Positions 1 to 19,400 of a stretch of 64,000 bases of DNA are shown piece by piece. The stretch spans positions 1,073,810-1,137,809 of the forward strand of contig VZTJ01000242.1 of assembly GCA_013397795.1 (NCBI GenBank). Reading direction: 5' to 3'. Every line of letters starts with the position of its first letter. Position 1 is the first letter of the stretch. The DNA comes from Orthonyx spaldingii. Lineage: Eukaryota > Chordata > Aves > Passeriformes > Orthonychidae. Both the position numbers and the translations under genes were made by a program. The notes beneath the pieces are model-generated. The model saw only the letters and a list, made by a program, of their open reading frames with translations, did no database searches and had not been told where the DNA came from.

Positions 1-649
1 CCACGCGAAACTGCAGCTCTAATTACACCAAGTTCCAGTCTGTCCCACAGTGAATGGAAAGTGTTCTTGTAAAAACTACACTACAAACTGCATCAAGGAG
101 CACCCAAGTATGAAGCTCTGGGAGATACACGACATTGCAAGAAGTAATTTATGCTCTGTAGGAAGTGGTGCCTGACATTTCCTACTGATACCACCAGTGC
201 CTGCTGGCCATAAGCTAATTCTGCCAGCTTTCTTAGAAAGAGGTAAGAAGGGCCAAAGGAGCTCAATTGAGGTTGTGCGGAAATAGACAGAGAAAAATTC
301 ATTACCCTACAGAGAAGAGAGTGAGTTCATGCTACAAAGTTAACATTGAAAACTCTTCAATTGTTCAAAGAACACCTTTCTTCTGCAGATGGTATTAGAG
401 ACCTTCCTTCACTAGTGAAGTGGTGAAGAAAACTTAAGAGTAATTTTGTAACTGGCAAGTTATTATTGATATTCAAATTCATGAGACCCTTGTGATTGGC
501 TGGCTTTTGTGTTAAACTCTCCACAGACTTCTCGTGATTAACAAGCAACCTGTTCTATTTACAAAAATCAATTCCATTTTGTCAAGCTATAAAACCAGAC
601 AGGAATAGACAGCATCCCTGAGAAGAAAAACCTAGCTCTCAAAACGTAC
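1..649 (-). other. FNTA intron 8, 5' part
   Basis: Intronic sequence between exon 8 and the missing terminal exon. I see no repeat or coding similarity here; short open frames are random. Confidence 0.7.
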
Positions 650-7382
<6,733 letters not shown>

Positions 7383-7711
7383 GGCTCCGCCGCTGCTTCC
7401 CGGGCCCGGCCGCGCCGCAGGGGCGGGGGCGGAGCGGCGGAGCGGCTCCACAGCGCCTTCCCTGGCGCGGAGGGCGCTTGTCGGGGCTGCGGCCGAGGAG
7501 CCACCTCCCTCCGCCGTGGCGGCGCCCGCCGCGCCTCCACACAGGGAAGGGGAAACACCAGTGGCGCCATTTCATGTTCAAACCACCCAAAAGGACAGGG
7601 CAGAGGAATCTGGCCACCGTAAAAGGTGAAACTGGAGGAGGTTTTGAAACGGCCGCTTCTAACCGGCGGGTGAAATTGGAGAAGGCAGCAGACCCAGCAG
7701 GAGCTGGGGTT

Positions 7712-8006
7712 GGTTGGCCTGGAGAAAAGGAGTGACCTTATCACTCTTCAACTGCCTGAGAGGAGGTTGTGGCCACGTGGAAAAAGGCCTTCTTCTCCTA
7801 GGCACCCAGTGACAGTCTCAAACTGCACCAGGAGAGGTTCAGGGTGGACATCAGGAGGAATTTCTTCACAGAAAAGGTGATTAGATGTTGAAAGGGACTA
7901 CCCAGGGTAGACTGGACCATGGTCTGGTTGACGAGGTGGTGTTCTGTCCTAGGTTGGACTTGATGATCTCAGAGGTCTTTTCCAGCCTAAATGATTCTGT
8001 GATCCC
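7712..8006 (+). mobile_element. CR1 LINE 3' fragment upstream of FNTA
   Basis: CR1 3' end in plus orientation: GGCCTGGAGAAAAGGAG, CACCAGGAGAGGTTCAGG, TGGACATCAGGAGGAATTTC, then GGTTGGACTTGATGATCTCA and the terminal ATGATTCTGTGATCC. It lies about 150 bp beyond the FNTA island. Confidence 0.9.
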
Positions 8007-10979
8007 CTGATGTGCTGTTGGTCAGCAGGACAGAGTAGCTGAACTGAAGACAGTCCTTAGAGAGAATAGCTGACCCAGTATTAGGGGTTTGTAATCTCAG
8101 GCATTTTGAGATGCATTAGCATGGAGAGGATTAAAGACAGGCAGAGCATGTGGAGTGGCAAGGGCTGTGCATACATCTGCATCTGTACTGTATTCTCACG
8201 GAGGTGGGAAATCATTCCATATGTAGGGTAAATGGTTAAAGTCTTTAATTCTGAGCTGCTCAAGTTGAAAGGACTGTCATCTGTGTCACATGTTTTACAG
8301 TGGTTTTATGGAAAGAAGAATGGTGCCACAGCAGCAATGAGGGAGTATAAATGCACAGCTGCAAATTGAGACACAAGATCCAGGAGAAGGAAGAATCAGG
8401 CCCAGAGGTGGTTCTTGTGTCACTGAGCAGCTTTGTCTACTTTGGGAAGTCACTTGAACTCTGTGCTTTCCTTGTCTCCCTGCCTTTTTTTCTGCCCTGT
8501 TTTATTCCAAGGACTTCATTTGTTCCTGCCAGGATGTTTGTACAGTGACTCTTTTGAGTGCACAGTCTGGTTGCTGCTTCTGGGTGTTACAGTAATGTAG
8601 ACTATGCTAATATAATGCAGGATAAAAACAGAGAAATCTATTGAAAGGTTACTTTCAATAATAACAGGACTATGAATAAAACAGAAAGGAAACGGGCATA
8701 TCTAGAGACAGAGAGGATACCCAGCAGGACCTAAGTGAAAGAAAGAAGTTCTAAAATGCAGAATAATAAAAAAAGAGGGGAAGGACAAAGGCATAAAAAA
8801 ACCCAAAGTATATTAAAAACAGATCAGAGGAAATGTGTACATATGAATGAGAGAAACCTCAAATGCAGTAAAACCTGTTTTGTAAGAGACAGAACAGAAA
8901 GAAAAGCTGCTGTTCCTGACCCATGGAAAGAAGAGTTGCATTGCAAGTTTGTTAGATACCAACAATTCTCCATGGACAGAAGCACATGAGACACAGATCT
9001 TTAAAAAATCTAGTTTATTAGTTCTGCTATTTGAGCAACAATTGTGGTTTTTTGTGTCATCTTCATCCAGAATTCATATGTGATGACCTGGCCCTGCCAT
9101 TGTTTAGGCTGGTACCATCTTTACCAGCTATTTAACATGGATTACAGACAAGCCAGATCCTGCAATAAGAGCCTGTTTCCTCAGAGTGGCATAACAGGAC
9201 AAGAAACAAAAGTGAGCCTCTCTGATGCCAGCCACCGGATTGAGCTGGTCCAAAACCAGCTTGCTTATGGCATGGGACAGACAGGAGATACAACAGCTGT
9301 CCCACTGCCCTCGGCTTCTGGGTTTTCAGTCTGGAACTGTGGGTTGTGGGTCTGTGGACTGCTTCTGAAGGTTTCAGGGACAGTAACTGAGAAAAGTCAA
9401 GCCTGTCAAAGGAAACTGAAGCATTTTACAATTAAGTTTTGTCCTCATGAGAACAACTTAGGAGTCTGCCAGCTGAAGAAATGTGAAAGCCAGAAATATA
9501 ACTGACTTTAAAATTATGGACCAGATCAAGACCCAGTGGGATCACAGTAAGTCCTTCCATAACCTATACCAGGTTTCTGATCCATTTCCAACCGCTCGAT
9601 TTAATTTACTGAACTGCACACTCATTGTGCCATGCTAACTTCAGTCCTCGCAGCCTCTAGGTGCTCTGAATTAGGCCTGCAAAAGCAGGATTCAGCCTTC
9701 ACATGAATCTGCTTTGCAAAATAATATTTGGAGATTCTTGCTGCATGCCTCATGACTTACAGTCTGTGGAGATCCTTCATGTTCTAGGTGGAATATCTGT
9801 AAACACACTTCAAAGATAATATTAAAACCCCACCTGAAAGCTTCTACTTAAAAATACGAGTCCGGCAGCTAGAACCTTTGTGAGGAAGCAACAAACAGGA
9901 CAAGAGCTGGGAATAATCCTGAATCAAAGACTAGAGGGTAAGTAAATCTGCATGTCCCAGCATTGTAGTGTCAGTTGCTAGTTTTTATCTTAAGAGGAGG
10001 CTGGTAGTTCAGAGAGAAATCAGAGCTCTCTGGTGCAGTATGTGCAGCAAGAGGTGGGTGTTGCTCCAAAGCGCCTACTGGCAAGAATAGCTGTAGTGGA
10101 AAGGGGACAGAGCCAGAGTGGCAAGCTGGACACTTACGGACACAGTTGCAGAAGGCTGGATTCAGGTACCCTTCTGATCCTCTCAGGAAGGCATTATGCA
10201 CTCAGAGTAAGGAGATGAGCTGTGTGCATAACATTTCCACAGTTTTTATCAGTCATGCATTTCAGCTGGGGTACAGGTGTCCCCTCTGCATCCTCTCCAA
10301 TGCTTCCTCCCTCCACTCCCTCAGGTAATCACTCCCCTGCAACCACTCTGGCCTGCCACGTCTGGGTTAGAAACAGCAAATACCTAACTCTCAAGTGTTT
10401 GTGTACAAATATAAGCACCTATGAAGATGTGTATAGGTATCAGATATTTCTGTGTTAATACAAACGTGTTGTTTGTGATAGACGAATTACGTCTACAAGG
10501 AATTGGTGGTTTGTAAGTCTGTGCCAAGTGGGTAAGTACGGACTCTGCTCTGAGCTAGCAGAGCCAGGCTTTTGGAGTAAACATCTACAAAGCGCAAGAG
10601 ACGCACAAAGTATTTCTCAGCTTCAAGAAGACCCGAGCTGGCAACCAGGGCCGTTCCCTGGTATGTCCACACGGCCCCGCAGGGATGGCTTGGGAAGGCT
10701 CGGAGCAAGGCACGGTCCCAGCTATGGGATGCTGCGGCAACCCCGCGCCAGAGGGACGAGGGATGCGGCCCCTCGGCTCTCCCAGCTCCTCGGGTCTTCC
10801 CAGCTGCCGTGACGCATTTCTCTTTATGACTGCCCGCCGGCCTCATGCCGTCCATCTAAAGTCTCCGTCAGGATAGCACCGGCACAGATGTAAAAAACCC
10901 ATAAAACCGCAAAGCGCGCTATTATGCAAAGAGCTATAAGGAATCGGTGTCAGGGGCGGATTTATTTTTGGAATTGGGT
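8007..10979. other. FNTA-FUT10 intergenic region
   Basis: No gene or recognisable repeat was seen. GC content rises from about 10500 toward the FUT10 island. A TGACGCA motif (CRE/AP-1-like) lies near 10809, but its function is unknown. Confidence 0.6.
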
Positions 10980-11480
10980 GAGGTCCTGCAGTGAGGGTTT
11001 GCAGAAGAGCAGCCGGGCGGGGTGGCGGCGATGGCGCTCTCAGGCCGATGAGCGCTCCGCGTTCCCGGCGCAGGGCCTGGCGGAGCCCGGGCAGAGCCGA
11101 GCCCTTCACCGCCCCGCGGCTGGGCGGAGGCAGCCGCACACCGCACCGCCCCCGCCCGTCCCCCGCCGCGCTCCGAGGGGGGGCACCAACTGAAAGTTAA
11201 AAAAAAGCAGCAAAACACTCCAAACCCCTTCAGACCCGGCCGGAGGGGGACGGCGGCGGTGAGGCGGGAGCGACTTTCTTGGGGTGAGTACGGCGGCGGG
11301 CGCCCGGCCGGAGGATGCCCGACCCATGGCGGGAGCAGGGCCGAGGCTGCGGGATGTACAGAGCCTCGGGAAGGGAAGGGCAGCGTTTCGGGGAGCAGGC
11401 AAAACCCTGGCTGGGATGCCGAGCCCAGAGAACTGCGGCGACACAGAGCTAGAGGGAGAGGCGGCAGGGTGAGCTGGCAG
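10980..11480 (+). promoter_or_regulatory. FUT10: CpG island, promoter and 5' non-coding exon of FUT10
   Basis: A CpG-dense block contains GGGCGG boxes and ends in a strong donor, GGG|GTGAGTACGG (GT at 11284-11285). That makes it a likely non-coding exon 1 ending at 11283, to be spliced to the acceptor at 13264. The transcription start is not determinable. The long open frames here are artefacts of high GC. Confidence 0.6.
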
Positions 11481-13264
11481 GAAGTTTGGAAGGATTTGCA
11501 GGGAGCTGCTGCTCCAGCAGGGCAGCCTGGGGTGATGATTTATCCTTCTTCCCTCAAGTCCTCAGGGCCTCCGCTCAGTCTGACAGAGGTGGGAAAGTGT
11601 TGCAAGGTCGTCCTTGCCAGTGGAGCTGGAACGGGACAGAGCCTTGCCTGGCTCAGTCCGAGTACGCAGCGCAGTGCTGGGCAGAAGTACTGCATGTTGG
11701 GCACCGCGGATGCAAAAAGGAGGCCGTGGTTCAGTGTGACACCCTGGGTCAACAGGTGCAGCACACCCATGCTGTGGGCAGTTCCTCCTCTAGAACTACA
11801 CCTAAAAATGTGATGCTTACTACCACTGTTTGACCAGGGCAGGGGTTAGGGTGGTACTCAGTGGATCATCAGTCTTACTTTTTGCCATGCACTGGCCTGG
11901 TAAGATAGGGTGTTAAAAATACTGTCCAGCTCCAGGTGTGCCAACACAGCAGTGGACAGAATTGATCCCTTTCCCTTCCTGGTGCCCCTTTTTGGCTGTA
12001 CTGCAGAAGGCACAGAAGGTGCAGAGGCTTTATAGAAAATCTTGCCTGATTTGAGAAGTGCTTAACTGGCAGCCATGCACTTTCACACCCACACAGACCT
12101 TCAAAAGCAGCTGGCCTGTGCAGAGCAGGACTGCACAGCAGGGCTTCATGTCAGCTTTTGCTAAAGAGGCCTTTCTGATGTTCGAGGGAAAGGGATAAAC
12201 TCGTGTCAGTGGCAGCCGAAAAAGGATAAGTTTTTTTCCTTTAGCTGTCAGCACCACCGTGGTAGTACTACAGCAGGCAGTAGGTTTGGGACTCATTCGT
12301 CCTTGTCAGGGCTTTAGAACTTAGTGATTGGGATTAAGATGGGGAGAAAGCTGGCAGGAAAACCAGCATAAATTTCAGAGTCATATTTCTGAAAGAGAGG
12401 TGCTCTAAAATAGCAATTTATTAAACATTTTGTGCATGTGTTTCTGCTTTCTGAGCTTTCAGAACACCCACAGTTTCAAACTTTACTTCTCTGTGTGGAG
12501 TGCTAAAGTCCTATCTTTCTACCATCTTTTATTTTTATTTTTCGAGACGTGGCTGGAATTTTACAACTTCTGTTGCCAGGAGTTGGGAGTTTTATGTAGA
12601 AACATCCATCATGCAAGAAAACAGAAGGGTTCTCTGAAAGCTAAAAAAAGCACTGCGGAAGGGAAAGTTATTTGAAGAGAGGCAGACCAGCACATGTGCA
12701 GATTACTCGGAAAGGGGAACTTGTTAAATTTAACTGAGTTTAGTTGTGGACAGAGTTTGTGTGTGTATTGTGTGATTACTTTCCCTATGCATCAGACGTA
12801 GAACAGATTCCATGAGCATTCTTTATGCTCATGAAGTGAAGTCCCAGAAGACTGAAGTGTCGTAAGTCCCAAAGCCAGGTAGTTGTGTGCCTTCTCCAGG
12901 AGCATTTTCAGAGATTGCCCAGGGAAGGAACATCTTTCATTGCCCCTCTGTTTGTGTGTCTGCTGAATAGCGGCACAGCTTGACATCTGAAACTCATGAA
13001 AATGGCTGCCCTCCCCACACAGTACTGAGCTAGGGCCATCAGCATTGCTTACACTGACTGCGAGGATGGGAGGATGTCCAGGATGACTACAGAGAGAGTA
13101 GGTGTCTGGGGCTTTGTGAGCAAGAGTACTGTCTTGTGCAGACTGCTCTCTGGATACCTGGCTGAAGACGTGGCTCCGGCACTTACAGAAGGCTATGGAT
13201 AGACATGAAACTAACCACTGCGCTTTGAAGGAGCTGTCTGTGTTGATGCTCTACTCTTTTTCAG
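11284..13264. other. FUT10 intron 1 (inferred), no other feature
   Basis: Apart from the 3' edge of the CpG island, I see no repeat or coding similarity. Confidence 0.5.
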
Positions 13265-13470
13265 CAGCAGTCATCATGAAGAGAATAAGGATGAAGTGGG
13301 AAAGCCCAGCAGCAAGGAGTGAAGTCTTTGGACAAGCTCCCCTTCCCAATGCCTAGATGTAACTGCTCTGGCGGGCCTGGTAGTGCAGCATGATTAGAAT
13401 GAGGAGGAAGATACTGTGGGCATCTGGCTTCTGCTTTGCAGCTGCCTTTTTCCTTGTGCTGACACTCCAG
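13265..13470 (+). CDS. FUT10: FUT10 exon 2: 5'UTR end and first 27 codons (coding from 13390)
   Basis: The acceptor TCTTTTTCAG ends at 13264 and the donor CAG|GTACAG follows 13470. Translation starts at the 13390 ATG (A at -3), giving MIRMRRKILWASGFCF and a hydrophobic anchor, as in mammalian FUT10. The leader part carries a 26-codon uORF and a start-stop element. Confidence 0.93.
13276..13356 (+). promoter_or_regulatory. upstream ORF in FUT10 leader, followed by a start-stop ATG-TAA
   Basis: ATG at 13276 opens 26 codons and stops with TAG at 13354-13356. It is immediately followed by ATG-TAA (13357-13362), and the main ATG is 27 bases further on. Both lie in the same exon as the main start, so every transcript using this exon carries them. 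A translation-dampening role is inference. Confidence 0.6.
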
Positions 13471-16400
13471 GTACAGGGGCAAGGGGGTGGGGTATGCTTG
13501 AGATTGCTGTCAAAGCAGGACACAGTTCTGTCAGATGAGAGAGGTGACAGACATCTCTTTTTCCGTACTAGTCTGTGCTTTACCAGGAGTTAGTCTGTTA
13601 ACAGTGTTGGCCTTTTGGTGATAGCTGACTCTGGAAGTGACATAACACAGAGAATACCTTTCTTGTATACTTCCTTGGCTTCTGGAGGAGTTTCTCAGGA
13701 GTGTTGTAACATACCATGCCATGTTGTGTTGCCTTTATCCAGCATTGCCTTCTCTTTTCATGTGTTTGAACTCATTAGGCAGGGGGCAAAGCTGGACCCA
13801 TAGAGACATGAAACCTCCATGGGTTTTTTAACAGCTAATTTTCAGAAGAAACCTGGCTACTGAAGGGCTGTTCTCTGTCCTGTACATTTTCCAGGCAGAA
13901 AGCAGAAGTTGTGTTGTTATGTCACATGTGATGTGGCCATATCTCAGTATAGAAATGTATTTCTATTTCCTGCCTTCTCCTTACAATTTCAAATTAAAGC
14001 TTTTGCTGTTCTGACATTAAGTGACCTGATGTCTGCAGTCAGTGAAATGCATCCAGTTTGACTGACAGAAGCTTAACATACAGACTTAGTGCTTGATGCT
14101 TAAATTCTGGTTTGCAAGCAGATGTCCTGGCTAACGACAGTGTCACATTGTGATATGTATGTTTATTTCCCTGAAGGTTATCACCGAACTGGGCAATTCA
14201 GAGAATAAGGTGTTAGTAATCTCGAGTTTACACAGCAGCCCATTAAAGCCTGGGGAGAGACATGCTTTTCAGTTTAAGAAGCAGGAACTGCACAGCAGCT
14301 TCAAGACAGAGTCTGATGCAAATCACTATCCTGTCCTGCTCTGGTGGTCTCCCCTGACTGGAGAGACAGGGAGATTCAGTCAGTGTGGAGAGGATGTTTG
14401 CTTCTTTACTATTAACAAGACCTACCAGCACAATCAGATGACAAAGGCATTTCTGTTCTACGGTAAGAATCTATTTGTTTTTAAAGAAGTAGGTTTTCCT
14501 CCTGCTTAGTTCTTTCCCTATAGAGATTAAATATTCTAGGTGGCAATGACTTAGAACAGGAAATGTATATAGCTCACGGGGCTAAACTTTGCCTGGTGCT
14601 GAATACCAGTCAGAGTGCTCTCTAAAAGTACTCTGAAAAGTGGCCATGCACATCTGTGGTATGACTGATGCCTTGTCTCATACTGCTTTCCAATCGCATG
14701 TCCTCACTGTTCATGGGAAAAAAAGACAATTTCATGTCATTGCCAAGGCATTTAAAGACAGTCTGCGATCAAGCCAACTTTCTCCAGTCTTCTGGCTTGT
14801 CACCCCTAGCAGAGGTTCTGCAAGGCCTTTGTTGCACTTGTGCAAGTCTTTTGTCTAAAAATAATGCCCTCTCTGGTAACACTGCAACTCCCCTGTCTCA
14901 TGTGCCAAGAAATTGCTAGCAGACTCTAAGCGGAAAGTAGTGAAAGAAACCTATTGATTCTGCACAGGGAGCAGCAGCTAGTGCAACCTTCTGAGCTGCT
15001 CTGGCTCTGACAGAAAATTCCCGTTATAGACACTGTAGTGAGTCTACAAAACACGAAAGATGCATTATTTAAAAGTAGACTTTACTTCATTAACTGGTTT
15101 TTTTCCCACACAGTTGTTTTTGAAAGAAAACTTGAGTTTTAAGTGTAAAAATAAATTAAAATGCTTTTCTCTGACTGGTATGTTCAGATCTTTTGTCTGG
15201 AAATAAAACGAAATAAATCAGGATCCTGAATCTCATTCACTCAATATGAATACAGGTGAACAGGAAGTATAGGAAAGAAGGCCCTTTAGCTTGGTTTTTA
15301 GCAGTGAATCAAAAACTTCTCATCACTAATCTTTTTAGATCTCCAAGTAGGTCAGCTTTGTCAATTGATAATAAAGTAGTTAAGCATGAAAGCAAAGGAA
15401 TGAGAAGCTGACCCAATTACAGAAAAAGAAAGCTGGATTGCATCAGAGAAAAGCTGTAAAATCTGGTGATTTTGGTCTCTGGTAGTAATTTTGTTTGTCT
15501 GTTTCAGCCTTAGGACTGTTGCTCTTCATTTTTAGCAGTCTTTCATATTTTAAAAAGACTGTTTATACTGGGCATAAGACTCTTCCTGTAGCATTTTTTT
15601 TTCTTTTTCTAGTGATGATGGCTATGAATTTTTTAAAGACAATTGTCAAAATATGCAAAATTGTTACTTATTTTTAAACCACAGTAAATGATCTCACAAT
15701 ACCAAAACAGAGGGAGAGAGAGCGTTTTTCTCTCATTCTCTCTTTCTCTCCCTCTCTCCCCCTGCCTTGAGGCACTGAGCTGTGAGTCTGCAAACAGGTA
15801 TATTTTACAGAATTTTCCTCTAAACAGCTTGTTGAGTGAAAACTTCAATATCTGAATTTCCATGCTAAAGCTCGATCAGAGCACAGTTTCAGCTTCCAAA
15901 GAAAATGCAATAATTTTCCCCTAGTACTCGGTCAGTAAGCCAGTCAAGAGAAGAGTGATTCAAAGATTAAGAAACGTACTGTGCAAAAATATAGAGTATA
16001 GATGTTTTCCAGCACAACTACTTAGTTAGAAACACCAGCTTTTCGACAGCTTGTCCCAACTCACTGTCCTGGCCTGGGGAACCCCTCAGTGTAGGTGATA
16101 ACTTTGTCAAGTGTTACTGTTCCCTGGAAATGAGATGTCATCCACTTGCTAGACTTTATCTCTACTTTTGGGAGGAATTCCCAACGCCACCTTTTAAGTG
16201 TCACATAATTCATAGAATGCAGCATTTAGCATGAGCAGCCAATGTGTCTGAGTCAGCATGAGCTAGATCTGTCAGAGCCTCAGAGGTGTTGTGCCTAAGA
16301 AAGAAGGATATCCAGCTATTCCATACTGGAGCACTCAGTACTTGGACTATGACCTCTGAATGAAAGATGTCCTCTGAAATGCATAACTACTCCTAGCAGC

Positions 16401-19400
16401 ACATATCTTTCTCTTCTGCATATCTAAGATTTCCAGATTATTAATTAGGAAGTGAAATTGCTCATAATTCTTGTGGTGCTTTTTTTTATTCCATCATATG
16501 CTTCCTTATTTCCTTCATCTCATGGGGTATGGGGCATGCTGATACTACCTTCCCTTTAATCCTTTTTGTCTTCTTGCTGGACTGAGATTGGTTAAGTGTT
16601 GTGTTAAAGTCAGTCATTTTGATGGCACTCTGATCTGTACTGTGTCTAGTTTGGGGCCCCTCATTTCAAGAAAGACACTGAGGTGCTGGAGCATGTCCAG
16701 AGAAAGGCATCGAAGCTGGGGAAGGGCCTGGAGAGGAAGTCCAATGAGGAGCAGCTGAGGGATCTGGGGATGTTTAGCCTGGAGAAAAGGAGGCTCAAGG
16801 GTGACCTTGTCACATTCAACAACTCCCTGGTAAGAGCCTGTAGCCAGGTGGGTGTTAACATCTCCCAGGCAACCAGGGACAGGATGAGAGGACGCAGCCT
16901 CAAGCTGCAAGAGGGAAGGTTCAGGTTGGACATCAGGAGAAATTTTGTCATGGAAAGGGTTGTTAAACATTGGAATGGATTTCCCAGGGAGATGGTAGAG
17001 TCGCCATCCCTGAAGGTGTTCAAGAAACAACTGGTCATGTCACTAAGTGCCATGGTCTAGTTGACAACGTGTTGATCAATCAAAGGTTGGACTTGATGAT
17101 CTTGGAGGTCTTTTCCAACCTAAATGATTCTGTGATTTCGTAGTGCATATTTCTTTAAGTTTCTCTTTGCCTAACTTAACTGTCTCCTAGCTTGGTAAAT
17201 TTTACATGTTGCCTTTTTGTCTTTCTCTGATTCTTGCCTGTGTTTCCACCCCCTTTTCCCTGCAATACTGTCTGAAGGAGGGTAAGAGACCCTTGCAAGA
17301 GACCAAGCTGCAGTGCTGTGATTTCGATCCGCAGCATTTCATTAGTGTTGGTATGCACTATTACTTCTCTTCTTGGCATCACTTAAAGTGTTTTCAAAGC
17401 CAAATAGACTTTATTAATTTCTCCATGAGAATTTGATTAACTTTCAGTTTTTGTCTATCTTCTATCACAAAATAACATCAAAAACAAGATAACACATAAA
17501 AAACAGAAGAAACAAATAGCAGTTTTCATTGAGTGGCACAGCCTTTCGTCCTTTTAATGTTGAGGACTTAGGACCTGACTAGAAAACAGAAGGTCAATGT
17601 TTAGTGGCCTTAAAAAACCCCACCTGATGCTCCTGAAGAATCTTGCTCTATAGGAGATTTTTATATTACTGACAGCTAACTTTTATCTCCACTGCAGTAG
17701 TGAAATCTTATAAGGTCTTATAAGGTGGAGTTTTATAAGATCTTCCTTGGAATAATTTTGGCAGGCTCATACAGCTGCAGGGACCACTGGGTATTTTTTT
17801 AATCTTTATGTTTTCGTTTCTAGATCAGTATTCTGTGTAAGACTTTTGCTAGCACTGCTTTCTTTTTGCCATCAGTGGTTTGAGGTCGGGTAGAATGGAG
17901 AGTGAAAAGTTATAAGTGTGACTGAGATGGTGTTATGACCCACCTCTGAGGGGGGGTATCTGAGGTTCCTGTTAATAGATCTCTTGGATGAATTAGAGTG
18001 AAACAACACAGAATGACTGGTGTATATATATAAGCCAGGTTTATTTCAAAACAATTTAATTGCAGTGGAAAGGAGGTATGTGGCTCTCTTGATTCTTTCC
18101 TATAAAAGTATAAAAATCTCATGAAGAAAATATGTAAGGAAAAGAAAGAGAGAAAGAGAAGGAGAGAATAATGGGAGGTAGTGGAGAGGAAAGATACCAC
18201 CCTGGATGGATCCAGTGATGAGACTTGATCATTGCAATTTTGATGTCCATGACAGGAGTGATGATTGCAGTCTTGATTTGCTGGGGGTAGGGGCCTGCAA
18301 AACAAAGAGCGTGCTGGCTTATATACATTTAAATTGGCATGGGGACACCTAGATCCCTCCCCAGGGTGGGAACTCCTTGTGAGTGATGCAACGGTATGAG
18401 GCATGTGCGGTCTTCTGATCGAGAGTTCCTGGTAAGAGTTGGGGTGCTTTGGGGTTGTTTGTGGTCCATAGTCCCCTGCAGAGGTATGGCTGCTGTTTGA
18501 CTGCTTCTTGTGACTGTGCATCTGTGTCTTATGGTGAAAGGGGGAAGCTGGCATGAGAAAGCATTATCCCACCTCCACAGAATCTGCTGCTTACTGGCCA
18601 TTCCCCTTAGTTGGTTTGAACTCAGCTTGTTTAACACATTATGTTCCCAATTGTCCTAGATGCAATCAGCCATGGAGTTTACTACACAAAGGTTAGGTTG
18701 CCACAGATGGTAGTTTGTCTAAAGATAAGAATTTGTGGTGTTTTCTAAACCAGCTCTTCAGTGTTAGTTACAGGTTTTGAACCTCTCTTTCTTGACAATA
18801 TTGGTTAAAAGTTTTGTGTGCTCATTGCCTTTACCTAATTGGAAAACAGATATGGTTGAAAGACAGTGAGGAAGTACCTTGACAGAAACTGGGCAACTTT
18901 GCACTTAATCTCCAGTAAGGCCGGTCATACAAGTGCAGTGCAGTACTACTGAAGGGAGAGCAAGGGTTGGATTAATGAGCTGGTATTTTCAACTTAGTTT
19001 TGCACAGACCAGCCTTTGAGAAAAGTCATCAAGATTTGTCCTCAGGCTTCTACCACAGTCTTCCCACTTTCTGTGGCTGACTGCTTTATGAGTTTAGACA
19101 TGGTTCTTCTATTGGCATTACTTTGAGGGGCTGTCTTCTGCCAGAAGCTACTTCTTTATGTATCTGGTAGGCAACTGTGATACATTACCTCTTAGTTTTC
19201 TCTTTGATAAGTTAATAGTTTGGCTTCCTAGGTCTCTACAGTACAATGTCCTTTCAAGACTTGAAGTAATTCTTTTTTTCTGCTTAATCCTGTTCAGCAC
19301 TTCAACATCCTTTTAGTTATTTTATTAGAACCAAATGAGTTCTGCAGTAACCGTTTTCCTCACATCACAGAGGAAGTACCATCTGTTCCCCTGTTTAGAG

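Noticed and set aside
11259..11813. 184-codon plus-strand frame at the FUT10 island
   Set aside because: No family resemblance. It spans the likely donor at 11284 and owes its length to high GC.
16614..17060. Overlapping frames on both strands of 125-138 codons
   Set aside because: CR1 3' end. The plus frame is the decayed ORF2 tail, not a host gene.
17910..18554. 214-codon minus-strand frame
   Set aside because: It lies inside the solo LTR, crosses the LTR end, and has no viral or cellular domain.
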